Assembly (NCBI GenBank): GCA_041394285.1
Contig: JAWKIL010000015.1
Span: 1-64,000 of the forward strand
DNA length: 64,000 bases
Direction: 5' to 3'
Source: CADEDH01 sp041394285
Lineage (GTDB): Bacteria; Actinomycetota; Acidimicrobiia; Acidimicrobiales; SZUA-35
The position numbers and the translations under genes are program-made. Below the pieces are notes generated by a model. It saw only the letters and a program-made list of their open reading frames with translations, made no database searches and was not told the DNA's origin. Of this stretch, positions 34,217-42,523 are shown one piece after another. The first letter of the stretch is position 1; each line of letters begins with the position of its first letter.

Positions 34217-35307
34217 AGGTCCTCCCGGGGGAACACGAGGCCGTCGAACAGCTTCCGGGCCGTCCGCAGCACGCCAGCTTTCACGATCTGGCCCGAACGG
34301 TCGAGCTCGAACACGCAATCGAAGTCGCCCGTCGGGTGCTCGATGACGATGGGGGGCGACACCCCGGGGCCGGAGGCGGCGGGGGCGGTGCACACCTCGG
34401 CCGCCGGTGAGCCCTCGAGCAGGCAGGCGGTGGCCACGCTGACCGCCCCCAGCACGCCGATCGCGTCGTGGCAGCGGTGGGGGATGAACGTGCGGGTGCT
34501 CACCGCGCCGCCGGCCTCGGGGGGCGACACCATGGTCATCTTGGGCACGGTGGACCGGGTCACGTCACCCAGGTTCATGAGCGGGCCGGCGGCCAGGCGG
34601 ATCGCTTCCAGGTCGGCCCGCAGGCGCTGGTCGGCCTCCAGCTCGGCCGGGGTCTCCCGGCCCGTGATCCCCATCTCGGAAGCGAGCAGCACCACGGTGG
34701 GCATGCCGTTGTCGACACAGGTGGCCCGCACCGGACGGCCATCGGCGGCGGTGAAGGTGTCGTTGGCCCGGCCCGTGGGCAGCAGGGCGCCGCAGGTGGA
34801 CCCGGCGGTACCCTCGAAGAACAGGTTGACGGGGGCGGCGGTGCCCGGAACGCCGGAGATGGCGGTGGTGCCCTCGTAGCGGGGCCGGCCGCCGGGGGTC
34901 TCGACCCGGGCGGTGGCCACGCCGTCGGTGTTGCACAGGTAGATCCGGACTTCGCTCACCTCGCCGGTGGCCGCCACCAGGCCCCGCTCCAGGGCGAAGG
35001 GGGCCACCCCGGCCAGGATGTTGCCGCAGTTCTGCTGGTCGGTGACCAGGTCGGTGTCGACGCCCAGCTGGAGGAACAGGTAGTCGACGTCGGCGTCGGG
35101 CCGGCTTGACGGGCTCACCACGGCCACCTTGGACGTGAGCGGGTGGGCGCCCCCGATGCCATCGATCTGGCGGGGATCGGGCGAGCCCATGAGCCGCAGC
35201 AGGAGGCTGTCCCGATCGGGGCCGGGGGCCGGGAGGTCCCGCTCGAGGAAGAACAGACCCTTCGACGTTCCGCCCCGCATCAGCATCGCCTGCACACCGT
35301 CCGTCAT
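34213..35307 (-). CDS. PrpF-family isomerase, probable 4-oxalomesaconate tautomerase (LigU/GalD type)
   Basis: Moves a double bond or proton in an unsaturated tricarboxylate. The 364-residue length and fold match PrpF/LigU: MLMRGGTSKGLFF at the N-terminus, DGIGGAHPLTSKVAVV, QQNCGNILAGVAPFA with the catalytic-type Cys, and VDNGMPTVVLLAS. PrpF proteins also isomerise aconitates. The partner LigI-like gene, overlapping its stop, favours 4-oxalomesaconate. A leaderless -10 box sits 8 bases before the ATG. It is divergent from the esterase at 35359, with only 51 bases between starts. Confidence 0.87.
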   Translation of the reverse strand: MTDGVQAMLMRGGTSKGLFFLERDLPAPGPDRDSLLLRLMGSPDPRQIDGIGGAHPLTSKVAVVSPSSRPDADVDYLFLQLGVDTDLVTDQQNCGNILAGVAPFALERGLVAATGEVSEVRIYLCNTDGVATARVETPGGRPRYEGTTAISGVPGTAAPVNLFFEGTAGSTCGALLPTGRANDTFTAADGRPVRATCVDNGMPTVVLLASEMGITGRETPAELEADQRLRADLEAIRLAAGPLMNLGDVTRSTVPKMTMVSPPEAGGAVSTRTFIPHRCHDAIGVLGAVSVATACLLEGSPAAEVCTAPAASGPGVSPPIVIEHPTGDFDCVFELDRSGQIVKAGVLRTARKLFDGLVFPREDL

Positions 35308-35315
35308 CGCTGCTC

Positions 35316-35321
35316 ACTGTA
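35316..35321 (-). promoter_or_regulatory. -10 box TACAGT of the LigU-LigI operon, leaderless start
   Basis: On the minus strand TACAGT is followed by 8 bases and the ATG at 35307. Its divergent partner at 35347 is only 25 bases away, so the two promoters share upstream DNA. Confidence 0.5.
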
Positions 35322-35346
35322 CGGCAGGAGACCGGGCGGTGTGGAG

Positions 35347-35352
35347 TACGCT
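35347..35352 (+). promoter_or_regulatory. -10 box TACGCT, leaderless start
   Basis: TACGCT lies 6 bases before the GTG at 35359 and decides the start of the esterase, whose reading frame otherwise stays open far upstream. Confidence 0.5.
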
Positions 35353-35358
35353 CGGCGG

Positions 35359-36390
35359 GTGGGCAGCCCACCCCCGCCACCGCCCGAAGCCGACCCGCCG
35401 ACCGGGGCCACCGGCGGGGGGCAGGGGGGAGAGGCGATCAGCGGGTGGGGCCTGGGCGTCCTGTCGCCCGAGGCCAGAGAACGGCTGGCCCGCCCCCGGG
35501 CAGAGCCCCTGCGGCCTCCGCCGGCCGACGACCACCGCGCCGTGGCCCGGTGGCGGGCCGAGGTGCACGCCGCCTGGCTGGCCGGCGACCCGCCGGCGGC
35601 CGCCTGCGGCCACCAGCCGGTGACGCTCGCCGGTGTCCGCTGCCTCTGGGCGCCGGGCCCGGCACCGGATCCCGGCGCTCGGCCGCCCAGCCAGCCGATC
35701 CTCGTCTACCTCCACGGCGGTGGCTACGCCCTGGGCAGCCCGGAGGTGGCGCTTCCGATCACCCAGCGCCTGGCCGCCGGCGGGCTGGCCGTGGTGTCGG
35801 TCGACTACCGGCTGGCCCCCGAACATCCGGGGCCGGCGGCGGTGGACGACGCCGTCGCCGTGTTCCGCGCCGTTCGCCGGGCGTGGCCGGGGCGCCCTCT
35901 GGCCCTCGGGGGCGACTCGGCCGGCGGGAACCTCGCCTTGTCGGTGACCCAGCGGCTGGGACGACGCCACGGCGCCGATCCCCGAGGACCGGCCGCCATG
36001 GTCCTGTTCGGCCCCCACCTCGACCACGGCGGGCCGCTACGGCCGGGAGACGACACCGACGAGGCCGGTGCCGCCTGGCTGCGCGCCGCCTACTGCGGCT
36101 CGGCCGATCCGACCGATCCCCGGCTGTCGCCCCTGCGGGGCGATCTGCGCCACCTGCCCCCCACGCTGGTCCAGGTCGGCACGGGCGACCGGCTGCTGGG
36201 CCAGGCGGCCCGGTTCGCCCGGGCGGCACGGCGGGCCGGCAGCGAGGTGACGCTGGACGTGTGGGACGGCCTGTGGCACACCTGGCAGTACCACCGCAAC
36301 CTGCCCGAGGCAGACGAGGCCCTGGCCGAAGCGGCCGCCTTCGTGGTCGCCGCCCTGTCCCGCCCTCCCGGCCGGTCCGAGCAGCGCTGA
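35359..36390 (+). CDS. Alpha/beta hydrolase, hormone-sensitive-lipase family esterase
   Basis: A carboxylesterase-type enzyme of 343 residues. The oxyanion-hole motif HGGGYALG, nucleophile in GGDSAGGN, Asp in GTGDRLLG and His in GLWHTWQ form a complete triad. The first 30 residues are Pro/Gly-rich and atypical; a later start is possible but the promoter argues for 35359. VSVDYRLAPEHPGPAAVDDA is the usual family block. Natural substrate unknown; short-chain esters or lactones are typical. It converges with the Thr-rich membrane protein gene. Confidence 0.87.
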   Translation: MGSPPPPPPEADPPTGATGGGQGGEAISGWGLGVLSPEARERLARPRAEPLRPPPADDHRAVARWRAEVHAAWLAGDPPAAACGHQPVTLAGVRCLWAPGPAPDPGARPPSQPILVYLHGGGYALGSPEVALPITQRLAAGGLAVVSVDYRLAPEHPGPAAVDDAVAVFRAVRRAWPGRPLALGGDSAGGNLALSVTQRLGRRHGADPRGPAAMVLFGPHLDHGGPLRPGDDTDEAGAAWLRAAYCGSADPTDPRLSPLRGDLRHLPPTLVQVGTGDRLLGQAARFARAARRAGSEVTLDVWDGLWHTWQYHRNLPEADEALAEAAAFVVAALSRPPGRSEQR

Positions 36391-36428
36391 GCGCCGGCCG
36401 ACGCGCCGGGGGACCGGCGGCGGTCGGA

Positions 36429-37112
36429 TCAGGCGCCGGGGACGACGGGCGGCGACGTCGATGGGAGCGTGGTCGCCTCAACGGTGGTCGGCGGGCGGGT
36501 GGTCGTGGTGGTGAGCACGGTGGGGGGAACGGTGGCTTGGGTGACCGTGACCTGGGTGGTCGTCGTGGTGGTGGTGGCCGGGGGCCGGGTGGTGGTGGTC
36601 GACGACGAGGCCGCCGTGGTGGCAGTGGTCGGGGCTTCGGCGGTGGTCGCGGTGGTGGCGGGGGGCTGGGTGGTGGGGGCGGCGGCGGTCGAGCCGGGGT
36701 CAGCCGGGGAGGGCGCCGACGTGGTGACGGTGGGAGCCAGGGGGGCGGGTACGCCCCGCTTGGACGGCTTGTAGGTGCCGGTGAACCGTCCGCCCGCCGC
36801 AGCCGGGGCGGGGTCGGCGTCGCCCGGGGCGGCGGCTCCGGCGCCCGACTCTGCTCCCCCCAGGTCCGGCCCCACCAGGTCGAACCCGGCGGCCGATTCG
36901 TCGGCGGGGCCGGTGGTGGCGGCGGTGGCGTCGGCCGCCACGGCCTGCATGGCAACCGGGTCGTTGCGATGGACCAGAGCCGAGATCGCCCCGGTGAACG
37001 ACAGCACGATGGCTCCCAGGAGGGCCACGAGCCCACCGACGAACACCACGGTCTGGCGCTGGCGGGCGGTGAGAGCGGCATCGCCCCGGAACATCGACTC
37101 GCGGTTCAGCAT
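36429..37112 (-). CDS. Single-pass membrane protein with Thr/Pro-rich mucin-like tail
   Basis: An unrecognised 227-residue protein. After a short polar N-terminus with RQRQ, one hydrophobic segment (TVVFVGGLVALLGAIVLSF) spans the membrane. About 60 residues of Ala/Gly/Asp-rich sequence follow, then GRFTGTYKPSKRG and a 110-residue Thr/Pro/Ala/Val tract (many TTT and PPTT runs). Such tracts act as wall-spanning or O-mannosylated stalks in actinobacteria. The ATG at 37112 has GGGAG upstream; the open frame to 37430 is longer but lacks domain character. Function unknown. Confidence 0.68.
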   Translation of the reverse strand: MLNRESMFRGDAALTARQRQTVVFVGGLVALLGAIVLSFTGAISALVHRNDPVAMQAVAADATAATTGPADESAAGFDLVGPDLGGAESGAGAAAPGDADPAPAAAGGRFTGTYKPSKRGVPAPLAPTVTTSAPSPADPGSTAAAPTTQPPATTATTAEAPTTATTAASSSTTTTRPPATTTTTTTQVTVTQATVPPTVLTTTTTRPPTTVEATTLPSTSPPVVPGA

Positions 37113-37185
37113 GGTCTCGTCGTCTCCCGATCCATAGCTGGATGCCCTCCACTCCGGAGCCCGCTGCCAGGACATCACGGTACGA

Positions 37186-37202
37186 CCTGACGAACCGTCA
37201 GG
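37186..37202. promoter_or_regulatory. Short perfect palindrome in a divergent region
   Basis: CCTGACG-AAC-CGTCAGG, 7-bp arms with a 3-base loop, lies between the divergent genes starting at 37112 and 37264, about 46 bases upstream of the EamA -10 box. It may be an operator. Confidence 0.3.
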
Positions 37203-37247
37203 GGTGGACGGCGGGTGGGATTGCCCCGCTCGACGAGCCGAAGGGAC

Positions 37248-37253
37248 TAGGGT
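37248..37253 (+). promoter_or_regulatory. -10 box TAGGGT of the EamA gene
   Basis: TAGGGT lies 10 bases before the ATG at 37264 and would leave a leader of only a few bases. Confidence 0.45.
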
Positions 37254-37263
37254 GTGGCGCCGC

Positions 37264-38103
37264 ATGGTCGTGTTCGTGAGCCTCGTGGCCGCCGTCCTGT
37301 TCGGCTCGGGCGACTTCTGTGGCGCTCTCGCCACCCGGCGGGCCACGGCGCTCCAGGTGGTGGCCGGATCACACCTCATCGGATTGGTGGGTGTTGGCCT
37401 GCTGGCCTTCGCCCTGGGCAACCCGGTCACCGGCCGCGATCTGGCCCTGGGGGCGGCCGGCGGCGTGCTGGGCGCAGTGGGTGTGGGCCTGCTCTACCGG
37501 CGGCTCGCCGTGGGGCCCATGTACCTGGTGGCGCCGGTCACCGCCGTCACCGCCGCCGCCGTGCCCACGTTGTGGGGCTGGCTCCGGGGCGACGAGCTCA
37601 GCCCGGCGGCCTGGGCCGGCGTGGTACTGGCCCTGGGAGCGGTGGCCCTCGTGTCGAGCGTGGCCGACAGCGGTGGGCAGGGCCCGATCACCGCCGCGGC
37701 CGTGGTGGAATCGCTGGGCTCGGGTCTCGGCTTCGGCGGCTTCTACATCCTGATGGCCGCCACCGACGCCGACAGCCAGCCCTGGCCCATCGTCGGCGCC
37801 CGGCTCACCACCGCCCTGGGCCTGCTGGCGATCCTGGCCGTGTTGCGGCGGGCGCCGCTGCCCACCGACCGGGTGGGGATCACCCTCATCGGGGCCACCG
37901 GACTGTTCGAGGTGGCGGCCAACTGCGGGTACCTCTACGCCTCCACCCGGGGGCAGCTGGCGGTGGCCGCCGTGCTGGTGTCGATGTACCCGATCTCCAC
38001 CGTGGTCCTGGCCCGGCTGGTGCTCGACGAGCGAATGAGCCGGCTGCAGATCGCCGGTGTGGTGGGGGCGATCGCGGCGGCCGGGCTGATAACCCGGGGC
38101 TGA
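37264..38103 (+). CDS. EamA/DMT-family membrane transporter
   Basis: A drug/metabolite-type permease of 279 residues with about ten hydrophobic segments arranged as two five-helix halves. The first half starts MVVFVSLVAAVLFGSGDF, and the second half has GATGLFEVAANCGYLYA. The C-terminal EamA signature is LVSMYPISTVVLARLVLDERMS. It probably exports or imports a small organic metabolite. It is 68 bases upstream of an acyl-CoA ligase on the same strand, probably cotranscribed, so a carboxylic-acid substrate is conceivable. Confidence 0.85.
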   Translation: MVVFVSLVAAVLFGSGDFCGALATRRATALQVVAGSHLIGLVGVGLLAFALGNPVTGRDLALGAAGGVLGAVGVGLLYRRLAVGPMYLVAPVTAVTAAAVPTLWGWLRGDELSPAAWAGVVLALGAVALVSSVADSGGQGPITAAAVVESLGSGLGFGGFYILMAATDADSQPWPIVGARLTTALGLLAILAVLRRAPLPTDRVGITLIGATGLFEVAANCGYLYASTRGQLAVAAVLVSMYPISTVVLARLVLDERMSRLQIAGVVGAIAAAGLITRG

Positions 38104-38171
38104 TCACGGGTACTGTCGGGACCCGACCCGAAGACCCCCCCCGAGCAGCCCTCACCAGCGGGAGCGCAACC

Positions 38172-39734
38172 ATGTCGTATCCAGGGACCCACGCCGCCAC
38201 CACACCGGACAAGCCGGCGGTGATCATGGCCGAGTCGGGCCAGACGCTCACCTACGCCGAGCTCGATGCCCGGTCGGCGCAACTGGCGCAGCTACTCCAC
38301 GCCGCCGGGCTCCGGGCCGGCGATCACGTGTCCATCTTCATGGAGAACAACATCCGGTACTTCGAGTGCTACTGGGCGGCGGTGCGCTCCGGGCTCTACT
38401 TCACCACGATCAACCGCTACCTCCAGCCCGAGGAGATCGCCTACATCCTGGAAGACTCCGGTTCCAAGGCCCTGTTCGCCTCGGCCGGGGTGGCCGAGGT
38501 GGCCGCCGCCGTGCCGCCCCTGGCCCCCGGCTGCCAGGTGCTGCTGGCCGTCGACGGCCCGGTCGACGGCTTCGAGCGCTTCGAGGAGGCGGTGGCGGCC
38601 CACCCGGCCGAGCCCCTGCCCGACCAGCCCCGGGGGGAGACCATGCTCTACAGCTCGGGCACCACCGGCCGTCCCAAGGGGATCAAGCGACCCCTGTCGG
38701 GCGTCCAGATCGACGATCCGGCCGGCACCGGCGGGGTGGTGGCCCTCCTCACCGGCCTGTTCGGGGTCACCGACGAAGCCGTCTACCTGTCGCCCGCTCC
38801 GCTGTACCACTCGGCCCCGCTCGGCTTCACCACCTCGGTGCAGGCGATCGGGGGCACGGCGGTGGTGATGGAGCGCTTCGACCCGGCCAACGCCTTGCGG
38901 TTCATCGAGCAGTACCGCATCACCCACAGCCAGTGGGTGCCCACCATGTTCTCCCGCATGCTGAAGCTGCCGCCGGAACAGCTGACCGGGTACGACTGGA
39001 GCAGCCACAAGGTCGCCGTCCACGCCGCCGCCCCCTGCCCGATCGAGGTCAAGCGCCAGATGTTCGACCTGTGGGGCCCGATCATCTACGAGTACTACGC
39101 CGGCACCGAGGTCAACGGGTTCGTGTTCTGCCCGCCCCAGGACTGGCTGGCCCATCCCGGCACCGTGGGGCGGTCGATCCTGGGCACGATCCACATCTGC
39201 GACGACATGGGCGTCGAGCAGCCCACCGGTGAGGCCGGCACGATCTACTTCGAGCGGGACGCCATGCCGTTCGAGTACCACAACGACGCCGAGAAGACCA
39301 GGGGGGCCCAGCATCCCGAGCACCCCAACTGGTCGACGCTGGGCGATGTGGGCTACCTCGACGCCGAGGGCTTCCTCTACCTCACCGACCGCAAGGCGTT
39401 CATGATCATCTCCGGCGGGGTCAACATCTACCCCCAGGAGATCGAGGACTGCCTGATCATGCACCCCAAGGTGGCCGACGTGGCGGTGATCGGGGTGCCC
39501 AACGAAGACATGGGGGAGGAGGTGAAGGCGGTGGTGCAGCCGGCCGAAGGGGTCGAGCCGTCCGACGAGCTGGCCCGCGAGCTCACCGCCTACGCCGGCG
39601 AGCACATCGCCCACTACAAGGTGCCCCGCACGATCGACTTCCGCCCCGAGCTGCCCCGCCTGCCCACCGGCAAGCTCTACAAGCGGCTCCTGCGCGACGA
39701 GTACTGGGGCAACAAGAACTCCCGCATCGTGTGA
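38172..39734 (+). CDS. Acyl-CoA synthetase (AMP-forming)
   Basis: Activates a carboxylic acid to its CoA thioester through an acyl-adenylate, 520 residues. The P-loop-like A3 motif YSSGTTGRPKG, A5 motif YEYYAGTE, A7/A8 LGDVGYLDAEGFLYLTDR and catalytic Lys in LPTGKLYKR are intact. It belongs to the FadD branch with YHSAPLGF and a long linker after the P-loop. The ATG has GGGAGC upstream; the frame is open for 300 codons further upstream but that part is the EamA gene in another frame. A possible TACTGT -10 at 38106-38111 could give separate transcription. A palindromic terminator follows. Confidence 0.92.
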   Translation: MSYPGTHAATTPDKPAVIMAESGQTLTYAELDARSAQLAQLLHAAGLRAGDHVSIFMENNIRYFECYWAAVRSGLYFTTINRYLQPEEIAYILEDSGSKALFASAGVAEVAAAVPPLAPGCQVLLAVDGPVDGFERFEEAVAAHPAEPLPDQPRGETMLYSSGTTGRPKGIKRPLSGVQIDDPAGTGGVVALLTGLFGVTDEAVYLSPAPLYHSAPLGFTTSVQAIGGTAVVMERFDPANALRFIEQYRITHSQWVPTMFSRMLKLPPEQLTGYDWSSHKVAVHAAAPCPIEVKRQMFDLWGPIIYEYYAGTEVNGFVFCPPQDWLAHPGTVGRSILGTIHICDDMGVEQPTGEAGTIYFERDAMPFEYHNDAEKTRGAQHPEHPNWSTLGDVGYLDAEGFLYLTDRKAFMIISGGVNIYPQEIEDCLIMHPKVADVAVIGVPNEDMGEEVKAVVQPAEGVEPSDELARELTAYAGEHIAHYKVPRTIDFRPELPRLPTGKLYKRLLRDEYWGNKNSRIV

Positions 39735-39743
39735 ACACCACCT

Positions 39744-39790
39744 GCCCGGGGCTCGCCGACGTCGGGGGAGTGCGACGGCGGGCCCCGGGC
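39744..39790. terminator. Bidirectional terminator hairpin
   Basis: GCCCGGGGCTCGCCG (39744-39758) pairs with CGGCGGGCCCCGGGC (39776-39790) at 14 of 15 positions. It lies between the convergent acyl-CoA ligase and alpha-E genes. Confidence 0.6.
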
Positions 39791-39797
39791 CTGGTGG

Positions 39798-40844
39798 TCA
39801 GGACCCGAGCTGACGGGCGCCCAGCGGCGCCTTGGGTTCGCCTTCGGCGAACACCTCACGGGTCGATTCCCACACCGACTGGCCGGCCACGAACCAGGCG
39901 TCGTTGACTGCCTCGTGAATGGCCTCGAGCGCGAGCTGCAAGGCATCGATGTGGAGATGGAATCCCTCCCGGCTCAACGGGAGGGGAATCCCCCGCTCCA
40001 CGATGCTCAGGGCGTTGGCGCAGGCCAGCGTCGGGAGCTTCCTGGGCGGGAGAGCTTGGAGGGCCCGGTCGATCTCGGCCAGGCACCAGCGTACGGAGCG
40101 GGGCGAGCGGCCCTCGCCCAGCAGGTGATGGACCACCGACGCCGCCTCCACCGGGGTGGTGGTGCAGCGGTGGTAGAGGTCGAGCCCGTCGGCCGCCCGG
40201 AGCAGCCCGAGCCAGCGCACATCCTCGAACGGGCTGCGGTCGGCCGGCTCGGCCGGGCTACCGGCACCGCTCGTGCCGGCGCCGGCCATGATGGCGCCCA
40301 CACGGGCGTCGAGGAGGCGGGCGGTCATGTCGGCCCGCTCCAGGCTGCGGCCGACCTCGTAGAAGAACCAACCCTGGTCCCGGCCCATGTAGAGCGACAT
40401 GATGCCGGTGAGCTGCTGGCACGTGACCCGCCCGGCCTGGCACACCGCCAGGTTCTGGGAGCGGGACAGGTAGATGCCCTCGGCATCGCCCAGGGTGAGG
40501 TGGAGCCGGTTCAGGCACTCCCATGCCGCCGGGGGCACGAGCTGGCGGGTGACCCGCAGGTTCTCCCGGGCGGCGGCCACGGTGGAGGCCACCGAGCTGG
40601 GGTTGGCCCGGTCGTGGAGCAGGTAGTGGACCACGTCGGCCTCGGCCGGGCTCAGCCCCCGGTCGGCGAACGGCTGTTGGCCGGCGACCATGGCCACCAG
40701 GCTTGACCAGTCCGACTCGACCTCGATGGGCAGGTCCACCAGCAGGTTCGTGTGCTCCTCCACCACCCGCACCGTGGCCTCGATCCGCTCCAGGTGCCGG
40801 CCGAGCCAGTAGAGGTGCTCGGCCGCCCGAGACAGCAACGGCAT
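39798..40844 (-). CDS. Alpha-E domain protein (DUF403)
   Basis: An all-helical protein of 348 residues. MPLLSRAAEHLYWLGRHLERIE at the N-terminus is the family signature, split here by my reading, followed by the repeated helix motif SRSQNLAVCQAGRV and GRSLERADMTARLLD. Members always pair with a circularly permuted ATP-grasp ligase and often a transglutaminase-like protease in a predicted peptide-synthesis system. The ATG overlaps the ATP-grasp stop (TGATG), showing coupling. The expected transglutaminase is not in the window. Confidence 0.9.
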   Translation of the reverse strand: MPLLSRAAEHLYWLGRHLERIEATVRVVEEHTNLLVDLPIEVESDWSSLVAMVAGQQPFADRGLSPAEADVVHYLLHDRANPSSVASTVAAARENLRVTRQLVPPAAWECLNRLHLTLGDAEGIYLSRSQNLAVCQAGRVTCQQLTGIMSLYMGRDQGWFFYEVGRSLERADMTARLLDARVGAIMAGAGTSGAGSPAEPADRSPFEDVRWLGLLRAADGLDLYHRCTTTPVEAASVVHHLLGEGRSPRSVRWCLAEIDRALQALPPRKLPTLACANALSIVERGIPLPLSREGFHLHIDALQLALEAIHEAVNDAWFVAGQSVWESTREVFAEGEPKAPLGARQLGS

Positions 40845-42406
40845 CACGGTCGCCCCTCTCCGGCGGTGCCGCCGTCGCCGCCCCCGGCCCCGGCGGCCCG
40901 CACCGCCTCGTCCAACCCCGCCACCAGCGGCCCCTCGGGCCGCACCAGATCCACCACCCAGGTGTCCTTGGAGCCCCCACCCTGCGACGAGTTCACCACC
41001 AGCGACCCGGCCTGCCGGGCCACTCGGGTCAACCCGCCGCAGGTCACGTAGCTGTCCCGGCCCTGCAGGGTGAAGGGCCGCAGGTCGACGTGTCGGGGCG
41101 CGAGCTCCCCGTCGCACCAGGTGGGCACGGTCGACAGCAGGATCGTCTCCTGCGCCACCCAGCCCGCCGGGTCGGCCTCGATGGCATCGGCGCAGGCCGC
41201 CAGCTCGGCCGGTGTGGCCCGGGGGCCGATGACGATGCCGTAGCCGCCGGACTCGCCGGTGGGCTTGACCACCAGTTCGGGCAGGCGGGCCAGGACCTCG
41301 GCCTTCTGGTCGGGCCGGCCGCACCACCAGGTGGGGACGTTGGCCAGGATCGGCTCCTGGCCCAGGTAGTAGCGGATCAGGTCCGGAGCGAAGGCATAGA
41401 CCGCCTTGTCGTCGGCCACGCCGGTGCCCGGGGCGTTGGCGATGGTCACGTTGCCGGCCCGCCAGGCCGCCATCAGGCCGGGGCAGCCCAGCACCGAGTC
41501 GGGCCGGAACACGCTGGGATCGAGGAACAGGTCGTCGACCCGGCGGTAGATCACGTCCACCCGCTCCGGCCCGTCGATCGTGTAGGCGTAGACCACGTCG
41601 TCTTCCACGAACAGGTCCCGCCCCTCCACCAGGGCGATGCCCATCTGGCGGGCCAGGAACGAGTGCTCGAAGTAGGCCGAGTTGTAGATCCCCGGGGTGA
41701 GGAGCACCACGTTGGGATGGGGGGCGCCGGCGCCCGCTCCGGCGGTACCCGGGGCGACCGAGGCCAGGATCCGCAGGAGCCGGTCGGGGTAGGCGTCGAC
41801 CGGACGGATGCTCTGGTTGGCGAACAGCTCGGCGAACACCCGCTTGGTGACGAGGCGGTTGGTCAGGAGGTAGGACGCCCCGGAGGGCACCCGCAGGTTG
41901 TCCTCCAGCACGTACATCTCGCCGTCGGCCCCCCGCACCAGATCGCTGCCGCACACGTGGGCCCACACCCCGGCCGGGGGCTCCATGCCCTGGCACTCGG
42001 GGCGGTAGCCCTTCGAGCCTTCGATCAGCTCGGCCGGCACCACCCCGTCGGCGATGCAGCTACGGGCGCCGTAGATGTCGCCGATGAAGCGGTTGAGGGC
42101 GGTGAGGCGCTGGATCAGGCCGGCCTCGATCCGGTCCCACTCGGTGCCCTCGATCACCCGGGGCACGATGTCGAAGGGCCAGGCCCGGTCGATCCCCACG
42201 CCCTCGGAGTACACGGTGAAGCTGATGCCGGAGGCCTCGATCGAGTGGGCGGCCAGGTCCTGGCGGATGGCCAGCTCATCGCGGCCGATGGTGGCCAGGT
42301 GCTCGGCCAGGGCCCGGGCGGCCCGTCGGGCGGGCCGGCCGCCGGAGGCGTCGGGCCAGTCGACCAACTCGTCGAAGGTCTCGAGTGGCTGGTAGTCGGC
42401 GAGCAC
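40844..42406 (-). CDS. Circularly permuted ATP-grasp ligase (DUF404/DUF407)
   Basis: A 520-residue ligase-type protein predicted to form an amide bond on an unknown peptide or small molecule. Signature stretches are GYRPECQGMEPPAGVWAHV, VLEDNLRVPSGASYLL, LVTKRVFAELF, LTPGIYNSAYFEHSFLA and PELVVKPTGESGGYGIVIG, the latter being the permuted ATP-binding loop. The GTG start has TAGACC 8 bases upstream, a poor match to the leaderless -10 pattern. It is divergent from the enoyl-CoA hydratase, with a palindromic operator candidate between them. Confidence 0.9.
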   Translation of the reverse strand: MLADYQPLETFDELVDWPDASGGRPARRAARALAEHLATIGRDELAIRQDLAAHSIEASGISFTVYSEGVGIDRAWPFDIVPRVIEGTEWDRIEAGLIQRLTALNRFIGDIYGARSCIADGVVPAELIEGSKGYRPECQGMEPPAGVWAHVCGSDLVRGADGEMYVLEDNLRVPSGASYLLTNRLVTKRVFAELFANQSIRPVDAYPDRLLRILASVAPGTAGAGAGAPHPNVVLLTPGIYNSAYFEHSFLARQMGIALVEGRDLFVEDDVVYAYTIDGPERVDVIYRRVDDLFLDPSVFRPDSVLGCPGLMAAWRAGNVTIANAPGTGVADDKAVYAFAPDLIRYYLGQEPILANVPTWWCGRPDQKAEVLARLPELVVKPTGESGGYGIVIGPRATPAELAACADAIEADPAGWVAQETILLSTVPTWCDGELAPRHVDLRPFTLQGRDSYVTCGGLTRVARQAGSLVVNSSQGGGSKDTWVVDLVRPEGPLVAGLDEAVRAAGAGGGDGGTAGEGRP

Positions 42407-42434
42407 GAGGACAAGGTCTACTCAAGGGTTGTGA

Positions 42435-42459
42435 CCGGATCGTTCCCGGAATGTTCCGG
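42435..42459. promoter_or_regulatory. 25-bp palindromic operator candidate
   Basis: A centred palindrome in which 10 of 12 pairs match, with arms CCGGATCGTTCC and GGAATGTTCCGG around one C. It lies between the ATP-grasp start (42406, minus) and the enoyl-CoA hydratase promoter (42511), close to the ATP-grasp -35 region. The size and symmetry suit a TetR-type dimer. Confidence 0.45.
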
Positions 42460-42510
42460 CTGAGTTAACAGCCCGGCGGCGGGGCACCGCGGGGCGGGGG
42501 CCGAGGCGAT

Positions 42511-42516
42511 TAGGCT
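42511..42516 (+). promoter_or_regulatory. -10 box TAGGCT, leaderless start
   Basis: TAGGCT lies 7 bases before the ATG at 42524. Confidence 0.55.
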
Positions 42517-42523
42517 CGCCCGG

